The notes under the pieces are model-generated. The model had not been told where the DNA came from. It did not search any database and worked only from the letters and a program-made list of their open reading frames with translations. 64,000 nt of DNA from contig NZ_CP123872.1 in the NCBI RefSeq assembly GCF_031598375.1, forward strand, positions 1,779,001 to 1,843,000, given 5' to 3'. Positions 16,943 through 26,418 of this stretch are shown one piece after another. The translations under genes and the position numbers were made by a program. Each line of letters begins with the position of its first letter. Positions within the stretch are counted from its first letter, which is position 1. The DNA comes from Temperatibacter marinus. Its GTDB lineage: Bacteria; Pseudomonadota; Alphaproteobacteria; Sphingomonadales; Kordiimonadaceae.

Positions 16943-18448
16943 ATGTATGAAGTTCACCATTATGTTAACGGGACTGTTGTTCAAGGAAAGAGCAATCGTT
17001 TTGGCCCGATTTTCAATCCATCAATCGGAGAACAAATTGGCAAAGTTGCTCTAGCATCAAAGGAAGAAGTTGAAAATGTTATTGCAGCGGCAGAGGCTGC
17101 TCAACCTGCTTGGGCCGCCCAGTCTGTGGTGAGGAGGGCGCGCATTCTACAAAATCTTGTGACTATTCTTTACCGTGAGAAGGATAACCTTGCCAAGGCT
17201 CTGTCTCGTGAGCACGGCAAAGTCTTTTCCGATGCCCAAGGTGATGTACAACGCGGCCTTGAGGTTGCTGAATTTGCTGCTGGTATGCCGCATCTTCTGA
17301 AAGGCGAGTTTTCTCAGAATGTTGGCGGTAATATTGACATGTATAATGTGAGAAGCCCTCTTGGAGTTGTTGCAGGTATTACCCCCTTTAATTTTCCAGC
17401 GATGATTCCCCTTTGGATGAGCTGCATTGCAATCGCCACAGGCAATGCTTTCGTCATGAAGCCTTCAGAAAAAGATCCAAGTGTTCCAATGCTTTTAGCT
17501 GACTGTTGGAAAGAAGCCGGTTTACCAGACGGAATTTTTAATGTTGTACACGGCGATAAAGAAGCTGTTGATACAGTATGTACAGACCCGCGTGTCAAAG
17601 CGGTTTCCTTTGTTGGCTCTACCTCTATTGCTAAATATGTTTACGAAACAGCGAATGCTCACGGAAAGCGATGCCAAGCAATGGGCGGTGCCAAAAATCA
17701 TATGGCTATTCTGCCTGATGCAGACTTGGAAAAGGTTGCGGATGCTCTTATCGGGTCAGCTTATGGGTCTGCGGGAGAGCGTTGTATGGCAATTTCTGTT
17801 GCTGTCTGTGTTGGCGACGATGTCGCTGATAAACTTGTCGGAATGCTTAAGCCACGCGTTGAGAGTTTGCATGTTGGCCATTCAATGGACCCTAAGGCTG
17901 AAATGGCTGCGCTGGTTACTTCTGAGCACCGCGCAAAAGTAAAAGGCTACCTGGATCTTGCAGAAGAAGAAGGAGCAACTCTCGTCGTTGATGGTCGCGG
18001 TTTTAAGATGACCGAAGAAGGTTTTGAGAATGGCTACTACCTTGGGGCTACATTAATTGATAATGTGACCGCAGAAATGAAGTCTTATAAAGATGAGATC
18101 TTTGGGCCGACTCTACAAATTGTCCGTGTAAATACACTTGAAGAAGCCATTGCGCTTCCGAGTCAGCATGAATATGGCAATGGTACATCAATATTTACAG
18201 CGAGTGGAAATGCGGCGCGAGAATATGCAAATCGTGTGGAAGTTGGTATGGTTGGTGTTAATGTGCCAATTCCTGTACCCCTTGCTTTCCATAGCTTTGG
18301 CGGCTGGAAAAATTCTGCGTTCGGTGATATTAACCAGCATGGAATGGAAGGTATTCGTTTTTACACAAAGACAAAAACAATCTCTCAACGTTGGTTAAAT
18401 GACATTACTGCAGGCGCAGAATTTGCAATTCCGACTTTGAATAATTAA
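16943..18448 (+). CDS. mmsA: CoA-acylating methylmalonate-semialdehyde dehydrogenase
   Basis: Oxidises methylmalonate semialdehyde to propionyl-CoA (and malonate semialdehyde to acetyl-CoA), the last step of valine degradation. Aldehyde dehydrogenase fold of 501 aa with the catalytic cysteine in GERCMAIS (Cys281), PFNFPAMIPLW and VGSTSIAKYV nucleotide-binding segments, and the MMSDH-typical replacement of the general base region. The ATG at 16943 follows AGGAG by 8 nt; the frame extends further upstream but without support. Its partners acyl-CoA dehydrogenase, hydrolase and mmsB lie downstream after the M16 gene. Confidence 0.93.
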   Translation: MYEVHHYVNGTVVQGKSNRFGPIFNPSIGEQIGKVALASKEEVENVIAAAEAAQPAWAAQSVVRRARILQNLVTILYREKDNLAKALSREHGKVFSDAQGDVQRGLEVAEFAAGMPHLLKGEFSQNVGGNIDMYNVRSPLGVVAGITPFNFPAMIPLWMSCIAIATGNAFVMKPSEKDPSVPMLLADCWKEAGLPDGIFNVVHGDKEAVDTVCTDPRVKAVSFVGSTSIAKYVYETANAHGKRCQAMGGAKNHMAILPDADLEKVADALIGSAYGSAGERCMAISVAVCVGDDVADKLVGMLKPRVESLHVGHSMDPKAEMAALVTSEHRAKVKGYLDLAEEEGATLVVDGRGFKMTEEGFENGYYLGATLIDNVTAEMKSYKDEIFGPTLQIVRVNTLEEAIALPSQHEYGNGTSIFTASGNAAREYANRVEVGMVGVNVPIPVPLAFHSFGGWKNSAFGDINQHGMEGIRFYTKTKTISQRWLNDITAGAEFAIPTLNN

Positions 18449-18454
18449 GCTACT

Positions 18455-18480
18455 AAGGGCGAGGAGGAATTCTCGCCTTA
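18455..18480 (+). terminator. possible terminator after mmsA
   Basis: GGCGAG and CTCGCC form a stem around GAGGAATT, with flanking AAG/CTT pairing, followed by TTATATTAATAT. The T-tract is interrupted, so termination may be partial. Confidence 0.4.
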
Positions 18481-18514
18481 TATTAATATCATTACACCCA
18501 GCGAGGAGGGAAGA

Positions 18515-21301
18515 ATGAAGCTTAAAGCTATTCTACTAGGGACTGTTGCAGCTGTCACATTGTCAGCATGTACACCAGAAAATACAGAACAGACGAAAGA
18601 CACACCCGTTGTAAAATCTGCTGTTTCTGATATTGAAATCCATATTCCATATAAAAAGTTCACTTTAGACAATGGTCTGCGTGTGATTGTGCATGAAGAC
18701 CGGAAAGCTCCGATTGTGAATGTTTCTGTATGGTATCATGTGGGATCAAAGGATGAGCCAAAGGGCAAAACTGGTTTTGCTCATTTATTTGAGCATCTCA
18801 TGTTTAATGGATCCGAAAATTATAACGATGAATATTTCAAGCCTTTTGAAGATGTCGGCGCTACTGAAATGAACGGAACAACTTGGTTTGACAGAACCAA
18901 TTATTTTCAAAATGTTCCAACGCCGGCTCTTGATATGGCCTTGTGGATGGAAAGTGACCGGATGGGTCACTTGCTTGGTGCGGTCACTAAAGAGAAATTA
19001 GATAATCAACGCGGCGTTGTTCAGAATGAGAAGCGTCAAGGCGACAATGCGCCGTTTGGCAAGACAGAGTATCATCAGCTTGAGGGTATGTTTCCTTTGG
19101 GGCACCCTTACCGTCATAGCACCATAGGATCCATGGAAGATCTAGATGCAGCATCGCTAGAAGATGTAAAAATGTGGTTCAAAGAATATTACGGTGCCGC
19201 TAATACAGTGATTGTTTTAGCCGGTGATATTGATGAGGCAACTGCACGGGAGAAAGTGCAAAAATATTTTGGTGATATTCCAGCAGGCCCTGCTTTAAGA
19301 AAGCATAAACAGTGGGTACCGACCCATAGTCATAACACCATTGAACAAATTACAGATAAAGGAGCACCGAATACACGGATTAACCGTGCTTGGGCTATAT
19401 CTGGTCGCACGAGCAAGGATGCGCAACTCATGCGCGTTGCAGCTAGTGTTCTTGGTGGAGGGAAAAATAGCCGCCTCTATCAAGCGCTTGTTTATAAGAA
19501 CCAGCTTGCTTCTGATGTTTCTGTTTCTATGCAGCCTTTCGAACTAACCAGTTTGTTTGAAGTCCAAGTTGACATTAAGCCTGGAGTGGAGGCATCTGCA
19601 GTAGAAGAAATTTTAAATGCTGAGCTACAAAAATTTCTTGAAGAGGGGCCAACAGCAGAAGAAGTTGTCCGTTCCAAAACCAAAATTATTGCAGGCGCTG
19701 TTAGAGGTCTCGAGAAAATTGGTGGTTTTGGGGGTAAGGCGACAGCCCTTGCACAGGGAGAACTCTATGCGGGTACTCCGTCCTTTGCGACTGATAGTTT
19801 AAGGTGGATTGCTGTTACCACGCCTAAAGCAATTAAAGATATTGCAAATAAAGAGATTGGTGGTGGATATTATCAGCTGACGACTGTCCCTGAGAAGAAA
19901 TATTCTGTGGCTTCTGAGGGGGCTGACCGCTCTGCGCTGCCGTCTGTTGGTAAAATGCCTTCTCTGGCATTCCCTGAGATTCAAGAAACGACCTTATCGA
20001 ATGGCATGAAAGTGATGCTTGCTAAAAGATCGACTGTTCCTGTTGTGAATATGAGCTTACAGTTTGATGCTGGATATGCAGCAGATTTCGGTAACAAACT
20101 TGGAACAGCTAGCTTCACCTTAGCGATGCTTGATGAAGGGACTGCAACAAAAACAGCGCTGGAGATTTCAGCAGAAGCAGAATCTTTGGGAGCAAACATC
20201 AATAGCGGCTCTAACTTGGATATGACATCTGTTAGTCTTTCCACGTTGAAAGTTACGATGGATCAATCGCTTGCTCTTTATTCAGATGTGGTTAGAAACC
20301 CGAAATTCGATCAGACCGAGATGGATCGTCTTCGCAAGCGTTGGCTTGTTGGGATCACTCAGGAAAAAGCAAATCCTGTTCAACTTGGGCTGCGTACATT
20401 GCCAGGTCTTCTATACGGTGATAACCATGCATATTCCTTGCCCTACACAGGGTCCGGCACGGAAGAGTCGATTACTTCCCTCACACGGGAAGATATGATG
20501 GCTTTCCATTCTAATTGGCTACGTCCTGATAACGCAACAATGGTTGTTGTAGGGGATGTCACCATGGAAGAATTGAAACCTGCTCTTGAAAAAGCTTTCG
20601 GCGATTGGTCGGTTCCTGCGAGCCCTCTGCCAACAAAAAATGTGGCAAAAGTGGCAGAGCAAAGTAAAGGCCGAGTGATTATCATGGATAAGCCCGGCAG
20701 CCCTCAGTCTCTCGTTCTTGCGGGCCATCTTATTCCTGGAAAAGGAGATGCTGAAGCGTTGAACGTAGAAATGGCAAACGACATTCTCGGCGGTGAATTT
20801 ACGGCGCGTGTCAATATGAATTTGCGCGAAGATAAAGGATGGGCCTACGGTGCTTACACCATTACATTCGATGCAAGAGGCGAGCGCATGTGGTTGGTTT
20901 ATGCTCCTGTTCAAACCGATAAGACCAAAGACGCTTTGGCTGAACTCAAGAAAGAAATTATTGAGTATAAGACATCACGTCCAGCGACTGAAGCTGAACT
21001 TAATCGCTTTGTAACAAGTAAAATCAACAAACTGCCAGGCCAATATGAAGGTGGAGGTGCTGTATTAGGTTCTTTGACATCTAACCTTAGGTTTGGTCGT
21101 GCGATGGATTATGTAACGACGCTACCACAGCGGTATCAATCAATGGATATCAGCTCGATTAAAGCTGCCAGCCAGGCTTTTGATCCAAGCAAATTAGTTT
21201 GGTTGATTGTTGGGGATCGAGCGAAGATCGAAGCAGAAGTGAAAGCGCTTGGTTTTGGCGATGTTGAAATCTGGGATACGAACGGTAATAAACTGAACTA
21301 A
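18515..21301 (+). CDS. M16-family zinc protease, lipoprotein, two M16 units
   Basis: Exported metalloprotease of 928 aa. The lipoprotein signal ends in LSAC (Cys19), so it should be anchored in a membrane facing the periplasm. The first M16 unit has the inverted zinc motif HLFEH (His90, Glu93, His94). The second unit, from about residue 490 (LSNGMKVMLAKRSTVPVVNMSL), lacks HxxEH at the matching place (SFTLAMLDEGT) and is probably structural. Tandem M16 units are normal for periplasmic peptide-degrading enzymes. It lies between mmsA and the other valine genes but is functionally unrelated. Confidence 0.92.
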   Translation: MKLKAILLGTVAAVTLSACTPENTEQTKDTPVVKSAVSDIEIHIPYKKFTLDNGLRVIVHEDRKAPIVNVSVWYHVGSKDEPKGKTGFAHLFEHLMFNGSENYNDEYFKPFEDVGATEMNGTTWFDRTNYFQNVPTPALDMALWMESDRMGHLLGAVTKEKLDNQRGVVQNEKRQGDNAPFGKTEYHQLEGMFPLGHPYRHSTIGSMEDLDAASLEDVKMWFKEYYGAANTVIVLAGDIDEATAREKVQKYFGDIPAGPALRKHKQWVPTHSHNTIEQITDKGAPNTRINRAWAISGRTSKDAQLMRVAASVLGGGKNSRLYQALVYKNQLASDVSVSMQPFELTSLFEVQVDIKPGVEASAVEEILNAELQKFLEEGPTAEEVVRSKTKIIAGAVRGLEKIGGFGGKATALAQGELYAGTPSFATDSLRWIAVTTPKAIKDIANKEIGGGYYQLTTVPEKKYSVASEGADRSALPSVGKMPSLAFPEIQETTLSNGMKVMLAKRSTVPVVNMSLQFDAGYAADFGNKLGTASFTLAMLDEGTATKTALEISAEAESLGANINSGSNLDMTSVSLSTLKVTMDQSLALYSDVVRNPKFDQTEMDRLRKRWLVGITQEKANPVQLGLRTLPGLLYGDNHAYSLPYTGSGTEESITSLTREDMMAFHSNWLRPDNATMVVVGDVTMEELKPALEKAFGDWSVPASPLPTKNVAKVAEQSKGRVIIMDKPGSPQSLVLAGHLIPGKGDAEALNVEMANDILGGEFTARVNMNLREDKGWAYGAYTITFDARGERMWLVYAPVQTDKTKDALAELKKEIIEYKTSRPATEAELNRFVTSKINKLPGQYEGGGAVLGSLTSNLRFGRAMDYVTTLPQRYQSMDISSIKAASQAFDPSKLVWLIVGDRAKIEAEVKALGFGDVEIWDTNGNKLN

Positions 21302-21332
21302 ATCCCAACACTATAGGTCTCAAAAATCTAGT

Positions 21333-21363
21333 GGCGCGCTGACAAGAGCTGGCGCGCCTCTTT
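21333..21363 (+). terminator. terminator after the M16 protease gene
   Basis: GGCGCGC (21333-21339) pairs with GCGCGCC (21352-21358), followed by TCTTTG. It separates the M16 gene from the acyl-CoA dehydrogenase, implying that the latter has its own promoter or depends on read-through. Confidence 0.6.
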
Positions 21364-21381
21364 GTATCATAGGAAGAGAAT

Positions 21382-22521
21382 ATGGATTTTAATCTGAATG
21401 AAGATCAACGTGCGATCCAGGACATGGCACGTCAATTTGCCGAAGACGTCTTTTATCCAAATGCTGCTGAGTGGGATGAAAAGAAGCTATGGCCTAGCGA
21501 TGTTGTCAAGCAAGCTGGTGAACTTGGTTTTGGCTCGATTTATGTTTCTGAGGAAATGGGCGGATGTGCACTCTCTCGTGTTGAAAGCGCTCTTATTTTT
21601 GAACAGCTCTCAAAAGGGTGCCCTTCCACAGCAGCAATGATTTCCATTCATAATATGGCTACTTATATGATCGATAGTTTCGGAAATGAAACGGTTCGGA
21701 AAAAATATGTGCCAGCTCTTTCTACTCTTGAGACGTTGGCAAGTTATTGCCTAACGGAGCCTGGGGCTGGTTCTGATGCTGCGAGCATCAAGACAAAAGC
21801 CGAGAGAGATGGGGATGACTATATTTTGAACGGTACAAAGGCATTTATTTCTGGTGGTGGAGTATCGGATGTTTACGTAGTGATGGCCAAGACCAGTGAT
21901 CAAGGCGCAGCAGGGATTAGCTGTTTCGTTGTAGAAAAGGACACGCCAGGCCTTTCGTTCGGCGCCCAGGAAAAGAAAATGGGCTGGCGCAGTCAACCAA
22001 CTTCAATGGTGATGTTTGATGAGTGTAGGATCCCAGCTGAGAATTTAGTAGGCGATGAAGGTCAAGGCTTTAAAATTGCCATGCAGGGCTTAGACGGCGG
22101 CCGCTTAAACATTGCTGCCTGCTCCATTGGCGGAGCTCAACGTGCTCTGGATGAGGCTATCGTTTATACTAAAGAAAGGAAGCAATTTGGAAAAACAATT
22201 GCTGCTTTTCAAGCGACACAATTTAAGTTAGCGGACATGCAAACTGACTTAGAAGCGGCTCGCTTAATGCTTTATAGTGCTGCGCAAAAAGTCTCTAACA
22301 ACACATCAGATGCAACCGCTTCAGCAGCTATGGCAAAGCGATTTGCTACAGATGTAGGCTTTGACATAGTTAACGATGCGCTGCAACTGCACGGTGGCTA
22401 TGGTTATATTCAAGAATACCCTATAGAGCGCATCTTAAGAGACCTAAGAGTGCACCAAATTCTTGAGGGAACCAATGAAATTATGCGGGTCATTATTGGC
22501 CGCGATTTGCTGAAGGACTAG
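21382..22521 (+). CDS. acyl-CoA dehydrogenase, likely isobutyryl-CoA dehydrogenase
   Basis: FAD enzyme of 379 aa introducing a 2,3-double bond into an acyl-CoA. The conserved YCLTEPGAGSDAASI and QLHGGYGYIQEYPIERILRD signatures are present, and the catalytic-base region is ILEGTNEIMR near the C-terminus. Its position directly before 3-hydroxyisobutyryl-CoA hydrolase and mmsB points to isobutyryl-CoA of valine degradation. 2-methylbutyryl- or butyryl-CoA dehydrogenase remains possible from sequence alone. It is separated by 2 nt from the next gene. Confidence 0.88.
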   Translation: MDFNLNEDQRAIQDMARQFAEDVFYPNAAEWDEKKLWPSDVVKQAGELGFGSIYVSEEMGGCALSRVESALIFEQLSKGCPSTAAMISIHNMATYMIDSFGNETVRKKYVPALSTLETLASYCLTEPGAGSDAASIKTKAERDGDDYILNGTKAFISGGGVSDVYVVMAKTSDQGAAGISCFVVEKDTPGLSFGAQEKKMGWRSQPTSMVMFDECRIPAENLVGDEGQGFKIAMQGLDGGRLNIAACSIGGAQRALDEAIVYTKERKQFGKTIAAFQATQFKLADMQTDLEAARLMLYSAAQKVSNNTSDATASAAMAKRFATDVGFDIVNDALQLHGGYGYIQEYPIERILRDLRVHQILEGTNEIMRVIIGRDLLKD

Positions 22522-22523
22522 CT

Positions 22524-23576
22524 ATGACAGATGAAGTCTTATTTTCTGTAAGAAATGGCATTGGGTTTATTACATTAAATCGCCCAAAAGCGTTGAATAG
22601 TCTAACGCATGTTATGGCAAAATCTATTTTAGATCAGCTGGCTTTATGGAAAAGTAACACTAGTGTAACTGCTGTGGTGGTCACAGGGACAGGCGACAAA
22701 GCTTTTTGCGCGGGCGGCGATGTTGTAAAAATTGTTCAAGACTATCATGCGGGTGGTACGGGATGGCGTGAATTTTTCAGAGATGAATATCTGATGAATA
22801 TAGCAATCAATGAATTCCCCAAACCATACATTAGTTTTGTAGATGGGATTACCATGGGCGGCGGGGTTGGCGTATCTATTCCGGGCGAGTTCTGGGTGGC
22901 CTCTGAGAAAACAATGTTTGCTATGCCAGAAACGGGCATTGGTTTTTTTCCTGATGTTGGGGGCGGGTGGTTTTTACCAAGATTACCCGGTGCGGTAGGT
23001 AACTATTTAGGCCTCACTGGTGCTCGCTTGAAACAAGAAGATTTATACGCTCTAGGCCTGGCAACTCATGTTATCCCTTCAGAACATGTTGATGCAGTGA
23101 TAGCTGCGCTCGAAAAAACAGAAATTACTGGTAGCGCTGATGTGCAAGAAATTCTAGAGGGCTTTCATCAAAGTCCTGACTCAGCGCCTATCGCAGCAGT
23201 GATGGATGATATAGACCATGTGTTTGACGGATTTACGGTAGAAGATATTCTTGCGGGACTACGCGAACTTGGGACTGATTGGGCACAGAAACAGCTATCA
23301 ATTCTTGAAAGTAAATCCCCCCTAGCTTTGAAAGTGACATTCGAGCAGCTAAAGAGGGGAGCTGGGCTTTCTTCTTTCAGTGAGAATATGAAAATGGAAT
23401 ACCGCATGGTCGTCCGCTGGATGGCAAAGGGCAATTTCCATGAAGGGGTTCGTGCCCTTCTTATCGATAAAGACAACTTACCTGTTTGGTCTCCGGCAAA
23501 CCTCAAAGATATCGAAGAAGAGGATGTTTATTCATTTTTCGAGTCATTTGATGCCCGTGATGATGAATTATTTTAA
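22524..23576 (+). CDS. 3-hydroxyisobutyryl-CoA hydrolase
   Basis: Crotonase-fold thioesterase releasing 3-hydroxyisobutyrate in valine degradation. Crotonase motifs: ITLNRPKALNSL at the N-terminus, AFCAGGDVVKI oxyanion-hole region, GITMGGGVGVSI, then MPETGIGFFPDVGGGWFL, the signature that separates this hydrolase from ordinary enoyl-CoA hydratases. Length 350 aa also suits the hydrolase rather than the ~260-aa hydratases. It sits in the operon acyl-CoA dehydrogenase / hydrolase / mmsB, with short spacers. Confidence 0.9.
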   Translation: MTDEVLFSVRNGIGFITLNRPKALNSLTHVMAKSILDQLALWKSNTSVTAVVVTGTGDKAFCAGGDVVKIVQDYHAGGTGWREFFRDEYLMNIAINEFPKPYISFVDGITMGGGVGVSIPGEFWVASEKTMFAMPETGIGFFPDVGGGWFLPRLPGAVGNYLGLTGARLKQEDLYALGLATHVIPSEHVDAVIAALEKTEITGSADVQEILEGFHQSPDSAPIAAVMDDIDHVFDGFTVEDILAGLRELGTDWAQKQLSILESKSPLALKVTFEQLKRGAGLSSFSENMKMEYRMVVRWMAKGNFHEGVRALLIDKDNLPVWSPANLKDIEEEDVYSFFESFDARDDELF

Positions 23577-23593
23577 GGGAAGAAGGAAGAGAA

Positions 23594-24490
23594 ATGACAC
23601 AGACAATTGGATTTATTGGCCTTGGAAATATGGGGCTCCCCATGGCAAAAAACCTGTTAAAAGAAGGCTTTGCTGTGAGAGGGTTTGACCTTTCTGATGA
23701 AGCGCGAAACGGCCTTGAAGTAGCAGGCGGTTCAGCATTTACATCTGTTGCTGAAGCAGTGACCAATGTAGATGCTGTGGTAACAATGCTTCCCAATGGG
23801 GCCATTGTAAAAAATGTTTATCTAGGGAAAGAAGGTATTCTTGCCTCAATCGATGAGAAGACTTTACTTATAGATAGTTCCACCATTGATGTTCAATCTG
23901 CTCGCGATGTTATTGCGGCTGCAGATGAGAGAAATATTCAGATGATCGATGCACCAGTTTCCGGAGGAGTTGGGGGTGCAGCAGCTGGCACCTTAGCCTT
24001 TATGGTCGGAGGTAAGAAAGAGGCTTTTACGAGAGCTGAGGCTATTCTTGCGCCGATGGCAGGGAAAATTGTCCATGCAGGCGGTCCTGGAAATGGTCAG
24101 GCAGCAAAAATTTGTAATAACATGCTGTTGGCAATTACTATGATTGGCACTGGGGAAGCGTTCAATCTGGGCCGTGCTTTAGGGGTGGAAGATCAGGTCC
24201 TCTATGATATTATGTCTAATGCTTCTGGCCAAAGCTGGTCTTTAACGTCCTATTGTCCAGTTCCTGGGCCTGTCCCAACAAGTCCAGCAAATAATGCTTA
24301 TCAGCCTGGATTTGCTACCGATCTCATGTTGAAGGATCTTGGTCTGGCTGTAGAAGCAATAGAGACAGCAGGTACAGAAACTCCCTTAGGCAAACATTCT
24401 CATGATTTGTATAAAGCTATGGCCGCAGATGGAAATGGCGGTGTCGATTTTTCAGGGATGATCAGCTATCTTGCAGATCAACAGAGCTAA
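23594..24490 (+). CDS. mmsB: 3-hydroxyisobutyrate dehydrogenase
   Basis: NAD-dependent oxidation of 3-hydroxyisobutyrate to methylmalonate semialdehyde, the substrate of MmsA. Rossmann start IGFIGLGNMGLPMAKNLL, substrate-binding DAPVSGGVGGAAAGTLAFMVGG, and the catalytic lysine in NGQAAKICNNMLL (about residue 175). Length 298 aa is normal. It is last in the operon, and its stop overlaps the end of the convergent binding-protein-like gene by 4 nt. Confidence 0.94.
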   Translation: MTQTIGFIGLGNMGLPMAKNLLKEGFAVRGFDLSDEARNGLEVAGGSAFTSVAEAVTNVDAVVTMLPNGAIVKNVYLGKEGILASIDEKTLLIDSSTIDVQSARDVIAAADERNIQMIDAPVSGGVGGAAAGTLAFMVGGKKEAFTRAEAILAPMAGKIVHAGGPGNGQAAKICNNMLLAITMIGTGEAFNLGRALGVEDQVLYDIMSNASGQSWSLTSYCPVPGPVPTSPANNAYQPGFATDLMLKDLGLAVEAIETAGTETPLGKHSHDLYKAMAADGNGGVDFSGMISYLADQQS

Positions 24491-25227
24491 TATCTGAAAT
24501 AAGCATTACTAAGCAAAGTCTTGAGTGAGCCATCACGGATCATATGATTAAGTTTTAGATTAAGCTTTTGAAATTGATTTTCTGCGTCTTTATGGCAAAG
24601 GAATTTCTCTTCAGATTTCCAGATAGGGCCTTGCCTTAAATCGAGAGGCGGCATGTTTTTATATGCCTCTTGATCTAAGGATAAGTCGGGCATGTTGACA
24701 TAGCCTGCATGGATCCGCTTCTTTTTCAATAAATTCGCCAGTGATTTATAGGTTTTAATCTGCCGGATCGAATATTTCTCACCCACATACTCATAAAGTA
24801 AAGAGAAGCCAACTGTGCCCAATATTGGAAGAGAGTCATTATCAGCCAGCTCTAAGTCCGTTTTAATAATATAACCGGCGACTTGATTGAATGAGGTAGA
24901 GAGGAGAAACTTTGTTGGGTCCAGCTTGTAATTATCTATGAGATAATGGGAAGCAGGTGCGATACAGTCTGATTGTTTCCGAATAAATTCTTTATGGGCT
25001 CTTCTTTGAGAAGCTGTGCGCCATTCACCAATGATTTTTTCATCTTGCAGGTGTTTAAACAACTTTGCGTAAGCAGCATCTGCGTGGTCAGTAAGTTTGG
25101 GAAGATCAACAACAATGAGCCTAAGCCTTCTGTCATCCGCGAAAGTTTCTTCCGCACGACTTTCCATAAGACCGAAGAGAATGAGCATAAGGCTCGCAAG
25201 AAAATAGTGATATTGAATGATACGCAT
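24487..25227 (-). CDS. exported binding-protein-like paralogue 1
   Basis: Exported 246-aa protein of unknown function with an N-terminal signal peptide (about residues 1-25). It aligns by eye with the genes at 25328 and 28632: LIVVDLPKL start, RRAHKEF, an isolated Cys in DCIAP, STSFNQVAGYI, LPILGTVG, RIHAGYVNMPDL, FLCHK and SLKTLLSNAY. The layout recalls a degenerate family-3 solute-binding protein. No transporter genes lie nearby. It overlaps mmsB by 4 nt tail to tail. Confidence 0.7.
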   Translation of the reverse strand: MRIIQYHYFLASLMLILFGLMESRAEETFADDRRLRLIVVDLPKLTDHADAAYAKLFKHLQDEKIIGEWRTASQRRAHKEFIRKQSDCIAPASHYLIDNYKLDPTKFLLSTSFNQVAGYIIKTDLELADNDSLPILGTVGFSLLYEYVGEKYSIRQIKTYKSLANLLKKKRIHAGYVNMPDLSLDQEAYKNMPPLDLRQGPIWKSEEKFLCHKDAENQFQKLNLKLNHMIRDGSLKTLLSNAYFRY

Positions 25228-25327
25228 AAGGGTATTTTTACATTGAAATCGTTTAAGAAAGTTTAAAGTTCTTGATAGAATATGTTTTACAATGCCTGAA
25301 GCATAGATAATTCCCTTTATCGCCCAT

Positions 25328-26077
25328 CTATTGATTTAGGAATGAGGGGCCGATGGTTGGAACATTATAAGCATTCCCCAATAGGGTAGACAAACTACCA
25401 TTCTTGTGGCTTTGCGCAATGAAGGCGGAAATTTTGGCTATATTAACAGGCGCGTCTTTATGGCAGATAATCTGTTCTTTTCCTGTCCAAACTAAAGTAC
25501 GCGCGGAGGTCATTTTACGGGTAAGAGCTGCTGCTTTAGGGATGTTGATAATGTCGGGATAAATGATATAGGCTGCATCCAATCGGTTCTTTTGAACCAA
25601 TGTTAATAAGCGAAAATAATTTCGAATTGAAATTGCTTTATAGGTATCCTTTTGAATACCATATAGATTGCCGCTTCCAACAGTGCCAATGGTGGGCATA
25701 TCCTTTGTCAGATTCGTCATATACTGAGTAGATCTATACAGATAGCCAGAAGCCTCATTGAAGGCGGTTGAGATTGTATAGTCTGTTTCATCAAGATCAA
25801 ATTCATGAAAATGTTGCATGGATGTCGGGCCAAGGCAATGGGCCTTTTTATTCCAAAACATACGGCGTGCGCGGCGGATAGGAGCGACGACCCAAGATTT
25901 TAAGTGGCCTTCATTGACTAAGTGCTGAAAAAATTTGGCATAGGGTCCTTGTTGATCTTCGCCAATTAACCCTTCTAAATCGAGGATGACAAGGTCAGGA
26001 ATGTCATCATCCGAGAAAGCTCGAGGAGAGGGAAGGCTATGTATCAGGATAATAAAAATGATCGTTAGTCTGAACAT
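25328..26077 (-). CDS. exported binding-protein-like paralogue 2
   Basis: Exported 249-aa protein, signal peptide about residues 1-22, same family as the genes at 24487 and 28632. Shared landmarks: LVILDLEGL, APIRRARRMF, HCLGP, STAFNEASGYLY, MPTIGTVGSG, ISIRNYFRLL, RLDAAYIIYPDI, IICHK and GSLSTLLGNAY. The pattern is that of a family-3 solute-binding-like fold with an altered ligand pocket. It lies 100 bp upstream of paralogue 1 on the same strand and may share a transcript. Ligand unknown. Confidence 0.7.
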   Translation of the reverse strand: MFRLTIIFIILIHSLPSPRAFSDDDIPDLVILDLEGLIGEDQQGPYAKFFQHLVNEGHLKSWVVAPIRRARRMFWNKKAHCLGPTSMQHFHEFDLDETDYTISTAFNEASGYLYRSTQYMTNLTKDMPTIGTVGSGNLYGIQKDTYKAISIRNYFRLLTLVQKNRLDAAYIIYPDIINIPKAAALTRKMTSARTLVWTGKEQIICHKDAPVNIAKISAFIAQSHKNGSLSTLLGNAYNVPTIGPSFLNQ

Positions 26078-26147
26078 AAAGGACCTATAGTTATGGATAG
26101 TAGATCAAATATGGCTCAAAAATTTGTGGAATACTAGAAGAAAAAGT

Positions 26148-26180
26148 CTGCGGTATAAGGATCACTCTCTTACACCGCAG
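26148..26180 (-). terminator. terminator of the small transcript
   Basis: A 12-bp stem with one mismatch (CTGCGGTATAAG / CTTACACCGCAG, 9-nt loop); on the minus strand it is followed by ACTTTTTCTTCT. It ends the small gene at 26216-26335 and isolates it from paralogue 2. Confidence 0.75.
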
Positions 26181-26215
26181 TTATTCGGTCGATGCTTTTG
26201 CAGACTTCATAAGCA

Positions 26216-26335
26216 TTATGCTGCTGATTGAAAGCGTTTAACACGGCGCTGGCGACGGCGTGAATATTCGCCAGCAGTTACAGAATGGCCATTCAGTCTG
26301 GCATATGTATTTTTCTGAACAAGTTGTACAAACAT
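26216..26335 (-). CDS. 39-aa basic protein in its own transcription unit
   Basis: Short reading frame of 39 codons. The protein begins MFVQLVQKNTYARLNG and has an Arg-rich core, SRRRQRRVKRF, near the C-terminus, so it is strongly basic with no membrane segment; nucleic-acid or ribosome binding is a possible role but not shown. Support for reality: GAGGATA 8-12 nt before the ATG, a consensus-like promoter 84-112 bp upstream and an intrinsic terminator 36 bp after the stop. I do not recognise the family. The transcript could instead act as an RNA. Confidence 0.55.
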   Translation of the reverse strand: MFVQLVQKNTYARLNGHSVTAGEYSRRRQRRVKRFQSAA

Positions 26336-26418
26336 TTATCTATCCTCATTTTATTATAATTTACTGTCGTTATTGTTAAGGTGTAGCCCGTTCTTTTATT
26401 CGACTGACTTACCCTTTA

